Below, piece by piece: positions 18,112 through 25,803 of a stretch of 64,000 nucleotides of DNA. The stretch spans positions 11,601 through 75,600 of the forward strand of contig JANRLS010000177.1 of assembly GCA_033762315.1 (NCBI GenBank). The letters run 5' to 3'. A program made the position numbers and the translations under genes. The stretch's first letter is position 1, and every line of letters starts with the position of its first letter. The notes below the pieces were generated by a model. That model worked only from the letters and a program-made list of their open reading frames with translations. It searched no databases and had not been told where the DNA came from. Source of the DNA: CAYLLN01 sp033762315. Lineage in GTDB: Bacteria > Planctomycetota > Planctomycetia > Pirellulales > Pirellulaceae.

Positions 18112-18705
18112 CTAGGTGGTGAGCGTCCCCTTAGTGCTCGGCACTCCCGTCAGCCGCGGATCGGCTTCGATCGCCATCCGCAGGGCACGGGCGGACGATT
18201 TGAAGATGGCTTCGGCGACGTGGTGGCTATTCCGGCCATAGTGAACCAGCACGTGCAGATTGCACAGGGCATTGGCGGCAAAGGCTTGCCAGAAGTCCTC
18301 GACCAGTTCGCTGTCAAATTCGCCAATCTTGGGACTGGCGAACTGCGCTCCGAAGACTAGAAAGTACCTGCCGGAAAGGTCGATGGCCGTCGTTGCCAGC
18401 GTCTCTTCCATCGGCAGGGTGAAGTGGCCATAGCGGCGGATGCCGGCTTTGTCGCCGAGAGCCTGCCTCACCGCTTGACCGAGGCAAATGCCAACATCTT
18501 CCACCGTGTGATGCTGATCGACGTGCAAATCCCCCTTTGCTTCGACCGATAAGTCGAACGCCCCATGTCGCGTGAACAACTCCAGCATGTGGTCGAAAAA
18601 GCCGACCCCCGTTTTCCACGAGCCGGTGCCGGAGCCGTCGAGGTTCAGCTCCAGGCGGATTTGGGTTTCGCGGGTAGAACGATTGATCGTTGCGGTGCGA
18701 GGCAT
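18112..18705 (-). CDS. hisB: imidazoleglycerol-phosphate dehydratase
   Basis: The 197-residue protein matches HisB over its full length: FFDHMLELFTRHGAFDL, the metal-binding DQHHTVEDVGICLGQA and the second histidine cluster HYGRNSHHVAEAIFK. It dehydrates imidazoleglycerol phosphate in histidine biosynthesis and needs manganese. It is the last of three genes in the order hisD-hisC-hisB on the minus strand. The 72-bp gap to hisC contains an AT-rich repeat-like sequence. No phosphatase domain is fused, as in most bacteria outside enterics. Confidence 0.95.
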   Translation of the reverse strand: MPRTATINRSTRETQIRLELNLDGSGTGSWKTGVGFFDHMLELFTRHGAFDLSVEAKGDLHVDQHHTVEDVGICLGQAVRQALGDKAGIRRYGHFTLPMEETLATTAIDLSGRYFLVFGAQFASPKIGEFDSELVEDFWQAFAANALCNLHVLVHYGRNSHHVAEAIFKSSARALRMAIEADPRLTGVPSTKGTLTT

Positions 18706-18777
18706 GAATGAACTTCGGATTTCGGATTTCGGATTCGTTTGGTTCTTGGTGCTTGAGGCTTGGTTATTTGAATTCTC

Positions 18778-19830
18778 TCATACCATTCCCCGGAGCAACC
18801 CCAGCAGCGCTTCATTCTGCTCGTCCGTCCCGACGCTGATCCGCAGGCCGTCGCTCCAACCGGCATAGTTCATATAGCGGACGAGCACGTGAGCCGACTT
18901 GAGTTGCTCATAGAGCGGCTTGGCGGCGTGACGCGGGTGAGTACACCAGACAAAGTTAGCTTGCGACGGGATCAGGCTGAAGCCCAGATTGGTTAGTCCC
19001 GCCATCAAGCGGCTGCGGGTGGCGACGATTTTGCGGCGATTGTCGGCCAGCCAGGCGGTGTCGTCGATGGCGGCGGTCGCGGCCGCAATCGCCAGCGAAT
19101 CGCAGTTGTACGAGTCCTTCAACTTGATGAGCTGCTCGATCATCTGCGGCTGGCCAACCAAATAGCCGAACCGCAAGCCGGCGAGGCCATACGATTTGCT
19201 GAGTGTGCGGCTGACGAGGATTTTTTCGTTTTGCTGGACCAGGTCCACGCAATTCCAATCGGCGAAATCGACATACGCCTCATCCACGAGCAGCGGGCAG
19301 GGCAAGCGGTCGGCCAACTGCAAAATCGCCTCGCGGCCGATCATGGTGCCGGTCGGGCTGTTAGGATTCGGAAGGAAAACCAGCTTGAGGCCCGGGGCCG
19401 ACTCACCAAAGGGGGCCGGCAGCGACCAATCTTCCGCAAAGCGAATTTCTTCCCACCTCGCTCCCTGCAACTGCGCCAGCGTGCGATACAAGATGTAACT
19501 TGGATACGGCAGGCGGAGTAAATCACCGGGGCCGACAAAGGCCCGCGTGCAGATCGTCAGGATGTCGTCGCTGCCGTTGCCGCACAGCACCCACTCTTTG
19601 CCCGGCAACCCCAAGAGTTCGGCCGCCCGCGTGCGAAAGGCATTCGCCAGCGGGTCGGGATATTTATTCAGTCCGCGGGCCAGCACTTCGTCGATCGCGC
19701 GGCGAATGCCCGGCGGCGGCGGATACGGATTCTCGTTGGTATTCAGCTTGATGAACTTGCTGATGCCTTGCGGCTGCTCGCCCGGCACATAGCCAGCCAT
19801 CGCGGCGATTTCAGGACGGAAGTAAGACAC
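18778..19830 (-). CDS. hisC: histidinol-phosphate aminotransferase, GTG start
   Basis: The 350-residue protein is a fold-type I PLP aminotransferase: IKLNTNENPYPPPPG at the N-terminus, GNGSDDILTICTRAF, FLPNPNSPTGTMI and the PLP lysine in SRTLSKSYGLAGLRFGY. It transaminates imidazole acetol phosphate in histidine synthesis. The frame stays open far upstream into hisD, but homologues begin with an FRPE motif; a GTG at 19830 gives VSYFRPEIAAMAGYVPG, 20 bp after the hisD stop. An ATG at 19800 would remove that motif. The Shine-Dalgarno is weak, so translation may be coupled to hisD. Confidence 0.92.
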   Translation of the reverse strand: MSYFRPEIAAMAGYVPGEQPQGISKFIKLNTNENPYPPPPGIRRAIDEVLARGLNKYPDPLANAFRTRAAELLGLPGKEWVLCGNGSDDILTICTRAFVGPGDLLRLPYPSYILYRTLAQLQGARWEEIRFAEDWSLPAPFGESAPGLKLVFLPNPNSPTGTMIGREAILQLADRLPCPLLVDEAYVDFADWNCVDLVQQNEKILVSRTLSKSYGLAGLRFGYLVGQPQMIEQLIKLKDSYNCDSLAIAAATAAIDDTAWLADNRRKIVATRSRLMAGLTNLGFSLIPSQANFVWCTHPRHAAKPLYEQLKSAHVLVRYMNYAGWSDGLRISVGTDEQNEALLGLLRGMV

Positions 19831-19850
19831 TGGTGAGTTGGGGGCAAGGG

Positions 19851-21215
19851 TCAGGAATCGGAAACAGTTCGCACTTCCACACTCGCTCGATGTGCCGTCA
19901 GACCTTCGACATTCGCCATTCGCACAATGTCCGGTGCGATCTTGCACAGAGCCTCGGCCGAATACTGGATCACGCTGCTGCTGCGGAGAAAGTGGTTGGC
20001 GGAGAGGCCCGACGCCCACCTCGCGGTGCCGCCGGTGGGAAGCACGTGCGAGGGGCCTGCGGCATAGTCGCCCAGGGCCACGGGACTGAAATTGCCGAGG
20101 AAAGTCGCTCCTGCGTTGCGCAGCTTCGGCAGCAGGCGCTCCGCATTGTCGATAGCGACATGAAGGTGCTCCGGCGCGATCAGATCGGTGATGCGGCAGG
20201 CTTCGTCCTCGTCGCGAGTCAAGATCAGGCAACCAAAATCGCGCAGGCTCTGGATCGTCTCTTCGCAGCGCGACAGTTTAGCCACCTGTTTTTGAAGTTC
20301 CTGCGCCGTGGCCTCCAGCGTCTGCTCGCTCCAAGTGACGAGGATGCTCGCTCCCGGCGCGTGCTCGGCCTGGGCCAGCATGTCGGCCGCGGTGAAATCG
20401 GGCCGCGTCGAGCCGTCGGCGATCACCACCACTTCGCTTGGCCCGGCGATGGAATCGATATCGACCTGGCCATACACCTGCCGTTTGGCGAGGGCAACAA
20501 ACAAATTGCCGGGGCCCACGATCTTATCGACCTGCCGCACCCCCGCGATACCATAGGCCAGCATCGCCACCCCTTGTGCTCCGCCCACGCGATATACCTC
20601 ACGAATCCCCAGTTCGTGGCAAGTCGCCAGCACATCGGGATTGTTCGCCCCGAATTTCGTCGGCGGGGCGATCACCACGATCTCTTCCACCCCCGCCGCC
20701 TGCGCGGGAACCGCCGTCATCAGCACGGTTGATGGATACGCCGCCGCTCCGCCCGGCACGCAAATGCCAATCCGGGCCAGCGGGGAATAGCGCTGCTTCA
20801 GGACGACGCCGGGGCGATTGACGGTCACTTCGCGATGCAAAATGGCCTGCTGAAACTCGGCAATATTCGCGCGAATCCGGCGAATCGTTGCCAAAAACTC
20901 CGGATCGGCTGCCGCATGGGCACTGGCGAGCTCATCGGCCGAGACGCGAATCGTGGCGGCCGAAAGCTCGGCTTTGTCGAGCTTCTGTGAGTATTCGAGA
21001 ACCGCCGCGAGCCCTTTCTCGCGCACGTCGCCGCAAATCCGCTCGACCACCTGCACGGGGAGCAGCGGCTCGCCAAAGACTTCCATCGTCCGCCGCCGCC
21101 CCGCCTCGCTCACCACATTGCCCGCGGGGCTCAGCTTGCGGCGCAGGGCATCCAGGGAGGCGCGAACGTCGTCGCGGCGAGTATCGATCCGGTCGATGGC
21201 AAACGGCAAACTCAT
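19851..21215 (-). CDS. hisD: histidinol dehydrogenase
   Basis: The 454-residue protein is a full-length HisD. Recognisable parts are GICVPGGAAAYPSTVLMTAV, VDKIVGPGNLFVALAKR, GPSEVVVIADG and the zinc and substrate region AEHAPGAS and IAPEHLHV, with SHVLPTGGTARWASGL near the end. It carries out the last two oxidation steps of histidine biosynthesis with NAD and zinc in the cytoplasm. It is the first gene of the hisD-hisC-hisB group; the remaining his genes are not in the window. The XRE-cupin regulator lies 81 bp upstream on the same strand. Confidence 0.96.
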   Translation of the reverse strand: MSLPFAIDRIDTRRDDVRASLDALRRKLSPAGNVVSEAGRRRTMEVFGEPLLPVQVVERICGDVREKGLAAVLEYSQKLDKAELSAATIRVSADELASAHAAADPEFLATIRRIRANIAEFQQAILHREVTVNRPGVVLKQRYSPLARIGICVPGGAAAYPSTVLMTAVPAQAAGVEEIVVIAPPTKFGANNPDVLATCHELGIREVYRVGGAQGVAMLAYGIAGVRQVDKIVGPGNLFVALAKRQVYGQVDIDSIAGPSEVVVIADGSTRPDFTAADMLAQAEHAPGASILVTWSEQTLEATAQELQKQVAKLSRCEETIQSLRDFGCLILTRDEDEACRITDLIAPEHLHVAIDNAERLLPKLRNAGATFLGNFSPVALGDYAAGPSHVLPTGGTARWASGLSANHFLRSSSVIQYSAEALCKIAPDIVRMANVEGLTAHRASVEVRTVSDS

Positions 21216-21296
21216 GATTGGTTGCAGCCGGCAGAGAGGACAAGTCTCGCGCTCATTGTGTTCACGCCGGCCAGGGTGCGGAAGGGCATCGGCCAG

Positions 21297-21905
21297 CTAT
21301 CTACGCCCCGTCCGGCCGTAGATATCGACCAGAAACGCCACCGCCACGCCGGGGCCCAAATTGTCGATCCGGTGCGGCACATCGGCCGGATAATGGGCCG
21401 AATCGCCCGGCCCCAGCTCGCACGACTCGGCCGCCGACGTAAGCCGCACCCGCCCCTGCTCGATGGTCAAAAACTCCCGCGTCCCGGCAAAATGGGGGCT
21501 ACTCACGAGCGATCCCCCCTCCTTGAGCGTCAGCTCGTAGAATTCCACGTCTTTTTCCAGCTGCAGTGGCGACAGCGTGCGCACCCGGCATTGGTCGTCG
21601 TCCCGAAATAGCGATGCCGGGTCGTTCGCCCGCAGCACGTCAATCAGCGGCCTTGGAGGAGGCGAATCGACCAGGTCTCCCAGCTTCATGCCGAAAGCCT
21701 GGGCGATCCGAAAAACCACCCCTAAGGTGGGGTTCGCCTCGCCCCGCTCGATCTGGCTGAGCATACTGCGGCTGACCCCTGAAAGCGACGCAAGTTGTTC
21801 CAGCGTAAGGTTTTTTGACTTACGCATCGCCCGGACCCGTTCACAAACCAGCTGCCCCAGTGGCTCGTCGGCAGGTTCGGCTTCGGAGCGCGATTTCTTC
21901 GCCAT
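21297..21905 (-). CDS. XRE-family regulator with C-terminal cupin domain
   Basis: The 202-residue protein has an N-terminal helix-turn-helix (VRAMRKSKNLTLEQLASLSG, VSRSMLSQIERGEANPTL) and a C-terminal cupin_2 barrel (VRLTSAAESCELGPGDSAHY, followed by ADVPHRIDNLG). Such proteins sense a small metabolite in the cupin and often regulate amino-acid or polyamine catabolism. It is divergent from tdh, whose promoter overlaps its own, so the threonine genes are its likely target (inference). The frame also allows a start at 21944; ATG 21905 (MAKKSRS) is preferred because it avoids overlap with the promoter region, but neither has a strong ribosome binding site. Confidence 0.85.
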   Translation of the reverse strand: MAKKSRSEAEPADEPLGQLVCERVRAMRKSKNLTLEQLASLSGVSRSMLSQIERGEANPTLGVVFRIAQAFGMKLGDLVDSPPPRPLIDVLRANDPASLFRDDDQCRVRTLSPLQLEKDVEFYELTLKEGGSLVSSPHFAGTREFLTIEQGRVRLTSAAESCELGPGDSAHYPADVPHRIDNLGPGVAVAFLVDIYGRTGRR

Positions 21906-21920
21906 CGGAGCAAATTCCGA

Positions 21921-21989
21921 AATAATGGAATAAACATCTTGCAAAGCGGATTCTAGCCTCTACTATAGCAGACAGAAGTTCCATAATCC
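21921..21989. promoter_or_regulatory. overlapping divergent promoters of XRE-cupin gene and tdh
   Basis: Rightward, TTGCAA (21939-21944) and TACTAT (21961-21966) are 16 bp apart. Leftward, a TAGAAT -10 box (21955-21950 on the minus strand) lies inside the rightward spacer. ATAATGGAA (21922-21930) and TTCCATAAT (21979-21987) form a near-perfect pair of inverted half-sites flanking both promoters and could be regulator binding sites. Confidence 0.45.
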
Positions 21990-22010
21990 AGGAAAACTCG
22001 CTTCGAGGCG

Positions 22011-23072
22011 ATGATGACTGAGCTTCCCCGCACGATGGTGGCGATTCGCAAGCTGCAAAACGCCCCCGGCCTCTGGCTGCAGCGCGATACGCCCGTTCCC
22101 ACCATCGGCCCCCGCGACGTGCTGATTGCTGTCACCCATGCGGGCATTTGCGGGACCGACCGCCACATTTATGAGTGGGACGCCTGGAGCCGCAGCCGCG
22201 TCGTGGTCGGCATCACCACCGGGCACGAGTTCGTCGGCCGCGTGGTGGCCATCGGCAGCGCGGTCACGCGGACCAGCGTCGGCCAGCGCGTCAGTGCCGA
22301 GGGGCACATTGGCTGCGGCGTTTGCCAGCCCTGCCGCACGGGCAACGGTCACATTTGCGAGAAGGTCGATATCCTGGGCATCGACACCGAAGGTTGCTTC
22401 GCCCAGTATGTCTCCGTGCCGGAAGAGAATGTCTGGCCGGTCCACCCCGAGATTCCCGATCACATCGCGGCGGTGTTCGATCCGCTCGGCAATGCGATGC
22501 ACACCGTCATGGCGGCGGGCGTCAGCGGGCGCAGCGTGCTGATCACCGGGGTGGGGATCATCGGCCAAATGGCGGTGACGATCGCCCGCGCTGCCGGAGC
22601 CGGCAAAATCCTGGTGGCCGATGTCAGTCCGCGGCGGCTGGCGCTGGCGAAAAACCTGGGGGCCGATGTCGCCTTCGACTCGCGCGACGCGGACTGGTTT
22701 CGCCAAGCCCGCGAGCTCACCCACGACCAAGGGCCCGAAGTGCTGCTCGAAATGAGTGGCAATGCCGGCGCGATCCGGCAAGGTTTTGCCGCCCTGCGTA
22801 ACGGCGGTACCGCGGCCCTGCTTGGCCTGCCGGCCGAGCCAGTGTCGCTCGACCTCCCCAACGATATCATTTTCAAAGGAGCCACGGTCCTGGGGATCAA
22901 CGGCCGCAAAATGTTCGAAACGTGGTACCAGGTCGAAAACTTCCTCCTTTCCGGCCGGCTAAACCTGGAGCCGATCATCACCCACCACCTGCCGCTGACC
23001 GATTTCGAGCGCGGCTTCAAGCTGATGCAAGCGGGGGAGGCGATCAAAGTGGTGCTGGAGGTTGGTTCGTGA
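22011..23072 (+). CDS. tdh: L-threonine 3-dehydrogenase
   Basis: The 353-residue zinc alcohol dehydrogenase closely follows the Tdh pattern: catalytic zinc ligands in HAGICGTDRHIYEWD and TTGHEFVG, the structural zinc cysteines in HIGCGVCQPC, AVFDPLGNAMHTVM, and the C-terminal INGRKMFETWYQVENFL. It oxidises L-threonine to 2-amino-3-ketobutyrate with NAD, which Kbl then cleaves to glycine and acetyl-CoA. Kbl is encoded 0.7 kb downstream with a toxin-antitoxin pair between them. The start is ATG 22011 or 22014, after GAGG. Confidence 0.93.
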   Translation: MMTELPRTMVAIRKLQNAPGLWLQRDTPVPTIGPRDVLIAVTHAGICGTDRHIYEWDAWSRSRVVVGITTGHEFVGRVVAIGSAVTRTSVGQRVSAEGHIGCGVCQPCRTGNGHICEKVDILGIDTEGCFAQYVSVPEENVWPVHPEIPDHIAAVFDPLGNAMHTVMAAGVSGRSVLITGVGIIGQMAVTIARAAGAGKILVADVSPRRLALAKNLGADVAFDSRDADWFRQARELTHDQGPEVLLEMSGNAGAIRQGFAALRNGGTAALLGLPAEPVSLDLPNDIIFKGATVLGINGRKMFETWYQVENFLLSGRLNLEPIITHHLPLTDFERGFKLMQAGEAIKVVLEVGS

Positions 23073-23097
23073 GATAGAATTACATGAAGAGGTCACC

Positions 23098-23406
23098 ATG
23101 CTTCCGATTATCGAGAACAGCCGCGGCGAACTAGAGAAACTGTGCCAGCTGCACCACGTGGGTCGGCTAGAGCTTTTTGGTTCGGCAACCTCCGTGGAAT
23201 TCGATCCCGCCGGCAGCGACCTGGACTTTCTGGTGGAGTTCGCACCGCTGTCTCCCAGCCAGAAGGCAGATGCGTATTTCGGCCTATTGCACGGACTAGA
23301 AGACCTTTTGCAACGCAAAATCGACCTGGTCACGGTCGAAGCCGTGAAGAACCGGCGCTTTGAGCGGAGCATCGCCGCGCAGCGCACTCTTCTTTACGCC
23401 ACGTGA
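23098..23406 (+). CDS. MntA-type nucleotidyltransferase antitoxin
   Basis: The 102-residue protein is a minimal nucleotidyltransferase. It has the GS motif and the paired acidic residues in ELFGSATSVEFDPAGSDLDF, with a third acid in KIDLVTVEA. In MntA-HepT modules this protein neutralises the HepT RNase by attaching AMP to a tyrosine of HepT. The frame is open from 23062, but ATG 23098 follows AAGAGG and starts the domain. A TAGAAT sequence at 23075-23080, just after the tdh stop, could be a -10 box. The 3' end overlaps or abuts hepT. Confidence 0.85.
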   Translation: MLPIIENSRGELEKLCQLHHVGRLELFGSATSVEFDPAGSDLDFLVEFAPLSPSQKADAYFGLLHGLEDLLQRKIDLVTVEAVKNRRFERSIAAQRTLLYAT

Positions 23407-23411
23407 ATTGC

Positions 23412-23786
23412 ATGCCGCACGATCCGCGTAAGCTGCTCGACGATATTCAACAAGCGGTCGTGCGCCTTCAAGCCTTTACGAGTGGAGTTTCGCAGGACAA
23501 TTACCTCCGCAGCGAGTTGCTGCAATCGGCGGTTGAACGCCAGTTTGAGATCGCCGCTGAAGCGCTGAATCGATTGCTGAAGCTGGCCCCACACCTGGCG
23601 CAGCGAGTGACGGAATATCGCCGGATTATCGATTTTCGCAACCTCTTGAGCCACGGTTACGATCTCATCGATCCGACCATCGTTTGGGGCGTTCTGGAGA
23701 AAGATGTCCCTGTCCTACGTCGGGAAATCGAACAATTGCTCCGAGAACTGGATGATCCTGCCTCGCTCAAGTCAGAAAACCCGTAG
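23412..23786 (+). CDS. HepT-like RNase toxin
   Basis: The 124-residue helical protein has the HepT signature: RNLLSHGYD, the Rx4HxY motif that forms the RNase centre and contains the tyrosine modified by MntA, plus the family segment LQSAVERQFEIAAEALNR. ATG 23412 gives the family-typical N-terminus MPHDPRKLL; a GTG at 23403 would overlap the antitoxin stop by 4 bp. It ends 9 bp before kbl, so toxin, antitoxin and kbl could share one transcript. Confidence 0.88.
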   Translation: MPHDPRKLLDDIQQAVVRLQAFTSGVSQDNYLRSELLQSAVERQFEIAAEALNRLLKLAPHLAQRVTEYRRIIDFRNLLSHGYDLIDPTIVWGVLEKDVPVLRREIEQLLRELDDPASLKSENP

Positions 23787-23795
23787 CGTCAAACC

Positions 23796-24971
23796 ATGCC
23801 CAACACCAACTTCGACCAGCGTGCTCGCGACCTGCTGAAGCAACTCGCCGATTCGCGCCAGCTCAAGTCGTTCTATCACGTCACCGGGCCGCTCGGCGCA
23901 ACGGCCCATGTCGAGGGGCGCGGTGAGGTGATCGTCCTCTGCTCGAACAACTACCTCGGCTTAGCCAACCACCCGGAAGTTGTCGCGGCGGGCATGGCGG
24001 GATTACAGGTCTATGGAGCCGGCACGGCGTCGGTCCGGTTCATCTGCGGCACGCTCGATTGCCATCGGCAAATCGAAGAGACAATCGCCCGGTTCGTCGG
24101 CACACCGGCGGCCCTCAGCTACGTCAGCTGCTGGAACGCGAACGAGGCAGTTTTTCCAACGCTCGTCGGACCGGACGATGTGATCTTGTCCGACGCCCTG
24201 AATCACGCCAGCATCATCGACAGCATTCGCCTGGTCAGCAAAGCCATCCCCCGCGAAGTCTATCCGCACAGCGACCTGGCCGATCTCGAAACGAAGCTCA
24301 AAGCCCATGCCGGCAAGTCCTGCCGCTGGGTGGTGACCGACGGCGTCTTCAGCATGGAAGGAGACGTAGCCAGGCTCCCCGAACTGGTCCGCCTTTGCCG
24401 CGAGTACAACGCGCTGCTCGTCGTCGATGATTCGCACGGCATCGGTGTCTTGGGACGCGGCGGCCGAGGCACGCCCGAGCATTTTGGCCTACACGGCCAG
24501 ATCGACATTCTCACTGGCACACTGGGCAAAGCCCTCGGCGGGGCTGCCGGCGGCTATGTCGCGGCTGGAGAGCATGTGATCGAAATGCTGCAGCAGCGAG
24601 CCCGGCCGAGCCTCTTTTCCAACGCTTTGCCCGCCACCGTCGCTTGCAGTGCTCGCCGGGCGATTGAAATCGTCGAGCGCGAGCCGCAGCGCGTCGCCCG
24701 TCTGCACGCCAATGTCGCCGCCATCCGCGGCGGCCTCGCCAGGCTCGGCTTTCACCTGCACGACAGCCCCACCGCCATCATCCCCATCATGATCGGCGAC
24801 GAAGCCGACGCCATCGCCAAAAGCCAGCGGCTGATGGAACTCGGCATCATGGTCATCGGCTTCGGTTTTCCCGTCGTCCCCAAAGGGCAAGCCCGCCTGC
24901 GCGTGCAAGTCTCCGCCGCCCTCGAAGAGCAGCACATCGAGCGGGCGCTAGATGCGTTCGCGAAGCTGTAA
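23796..24971 (+). CDS. kbl: glycine C-acetyltransferase (2-amino-3-ketobutyrate CoA ligase)
   Basis: The 391-residue protein is an alpha-oxoamine synthase: VLCSNNYLGLANHPEV, ALNHASIIDSIRLV, TDGVFSMEGDVARLPEL, VVDDSHGIGVLGRGGRG and the PLP lysine in TGTLGKALGGAAGGY. It splits 2-amino-3-ketobutyrate with CoA into glycine and acetyl-CoA, completing the Tdh pathway. It begins 9 bp after hepT and has no obvious separate promoter, so it probably depends on read-through from tdh or the toxin-antitoxin promoter. It converges on the kinase-like pseudogene. Confidence 0.94.
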   Translation: MPNTNFDQRARDLLKQLADSRQLKSFYHVTGPLGATAHVEGRGEVIVLCSNNYLGLANHPEVVAAGMAGLQVYGAGTASVRFICGTLDCHRQIEETIARFVGTPAALSYVSCWNANEAVFPTLVGPDDVILSDALNHASIIDSIRLVSKAIPREVYPHSDLADLETKLKAHAGKSCRWVVTDGVFSMEGDVARLPELVRLCREYNALLVVDDSHGIGVLGRGGRGTPEHFGLHGQIDILTGTLGKALGGAAGGYVAAGEHVIEMLQQRARPSLFSNALPATVACSARRAIEIVEREPQRVARLHANVAAIRGGLARLGFHLHDSPTAIIPIMIGDEADAIAKSQRLMELGIMVIGFGFPVVPKGQARLRVQVSAALEEQHIERALDAFAKL

Positions 24972-24992
24972 GTGAAGGGCTGGGGCTGGGGG

Positions 24993-25514
24993 CTAGGGGC
25001 TGGGAAGGGAAGCGTCAGGCTTGCTGCGTGGAAACATGATGTTGCTCGGTCGGGCGTCGAAGTAGTGGATGCCCAGATTCAAAAGCGCCGCCCGCACTAG
25101 CCTGACTTGCCGCCACTCTTCGTCGGAGAACAACTCGCGTTCTGCCTCCTCGGCTTCGGCCAGCGTTTTCGTCGAATAGTCGGGCGGATAATCGACATAG
25201 GCTTTGCCGAAATCGAGGATGCAAGGTGGCGTTACCAATGTCATTTCCACAACCCACAGCGAATTGTCGAAATCAACCAATTCCGGAACGCGAAATTGCG
25301 CTAGCTTGACGACATCGTGCGTGAGTAGCCGCCGATAACACTCGCGTTCTCGAAGATAGGTCTCCTGGCGGGCAAAGCACTTCACGGCAGATTGGCGACG
25401 GGTCTCCCAGACGGTACCATCAATCCCCTAGCCGAGTTGGCGCACCAACTCGGTTTCCCTCAGCGTGGCGAAGGATCGTGCTCGTTGTTCCAGTTCAGCG
25501 AAGGAGTTGCCCAT
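24993..25514 (-). pseudogene. small kinase-fold protein interrupted by an in-frame amber codon
   Basis: Reading the minus strand from ATG 25514 gives 28 codons ending in ETELVRQLG, then TAG at 25430-25428, then GIDGTVWETRRQSAVKCF continuing in the same frame to the stop at 24993. Together the two parts look like a compact kinase fold. LG-x-GIDGTVWE resembles a glycine-rich loop, the Lys in AVKCF the beta-3 lysine, and HYFDARPSNIMF a catalytic loop with Asp and Asn. The stop falls inside the glycine loop. A GTG at 25385 could restart translation but would lack that loop. The last residues (SLPSP) are encoded by a GGGGCTAGGGGCTGGG repeat. The kinase fold is inferred from motifs. Confidence 0.65.
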
Positions 25515-25773
25515 GTTGACAAGTTCCGGCGGCTATTCGAGCGACGTGGAAATGTACCTGCAATTGGGATCCCGCAAGCTGTCGGTGGGCCAGGTTGGGC
25601 CGACGCATTGTATTCTGGATGAGCCGCTGGATTGTGCTCCAACAAGCGGAACGCTGGTCATTGTCGTCGATGGCGATCAGCGGAATGTCCCCGTTTATTT
25701 GCCGGACGGAGCTTCACGAGACAATTACCGTGTCTCGTATCGGTCCGAAATCAACGCTGCCGCTGAGCGTTAA
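25513..25773 (+). CDS. small hypothetical protein
   Basis: The 86-residue protein (MLTSSGGYSSDVEMYLQLGS) has a good ribosome binding site, AAGGAG at 25501-25506, six bases before ATG 25513. It has alternating beta-strand-like segments (TLVIVVDGDQRNVPVYLP) and no signal peptide or membrane helix. No family was recognised. Its start codon overlaps the reverse-strand ATG of the kinase-like pseudogene through the palindrome CATG. It lies 30 bp before the threonine aldolase on the same strand and may be its operon partner. Confidence 0.6.
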   Translation: MLTSSGGYSSDVEMYLQLGSRKLSVGQVGPTHCILDEPLDCAPTSGTLVIVVDGDQRNVPVYLPDGASRDNYRVSYRSEINAAAER

Positions 25774-25803
25774 ATCCTGTCCCTCCCCCGAAGATTCCCA
25801 CCC

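Noticed and set aside
18778..20232. Long hisC start overlapping hisD by 380 bp
   Set aside because: The extra N-terminal 134 residues are shadow translation of hisD; GTG 19830 gives the family-typical start.
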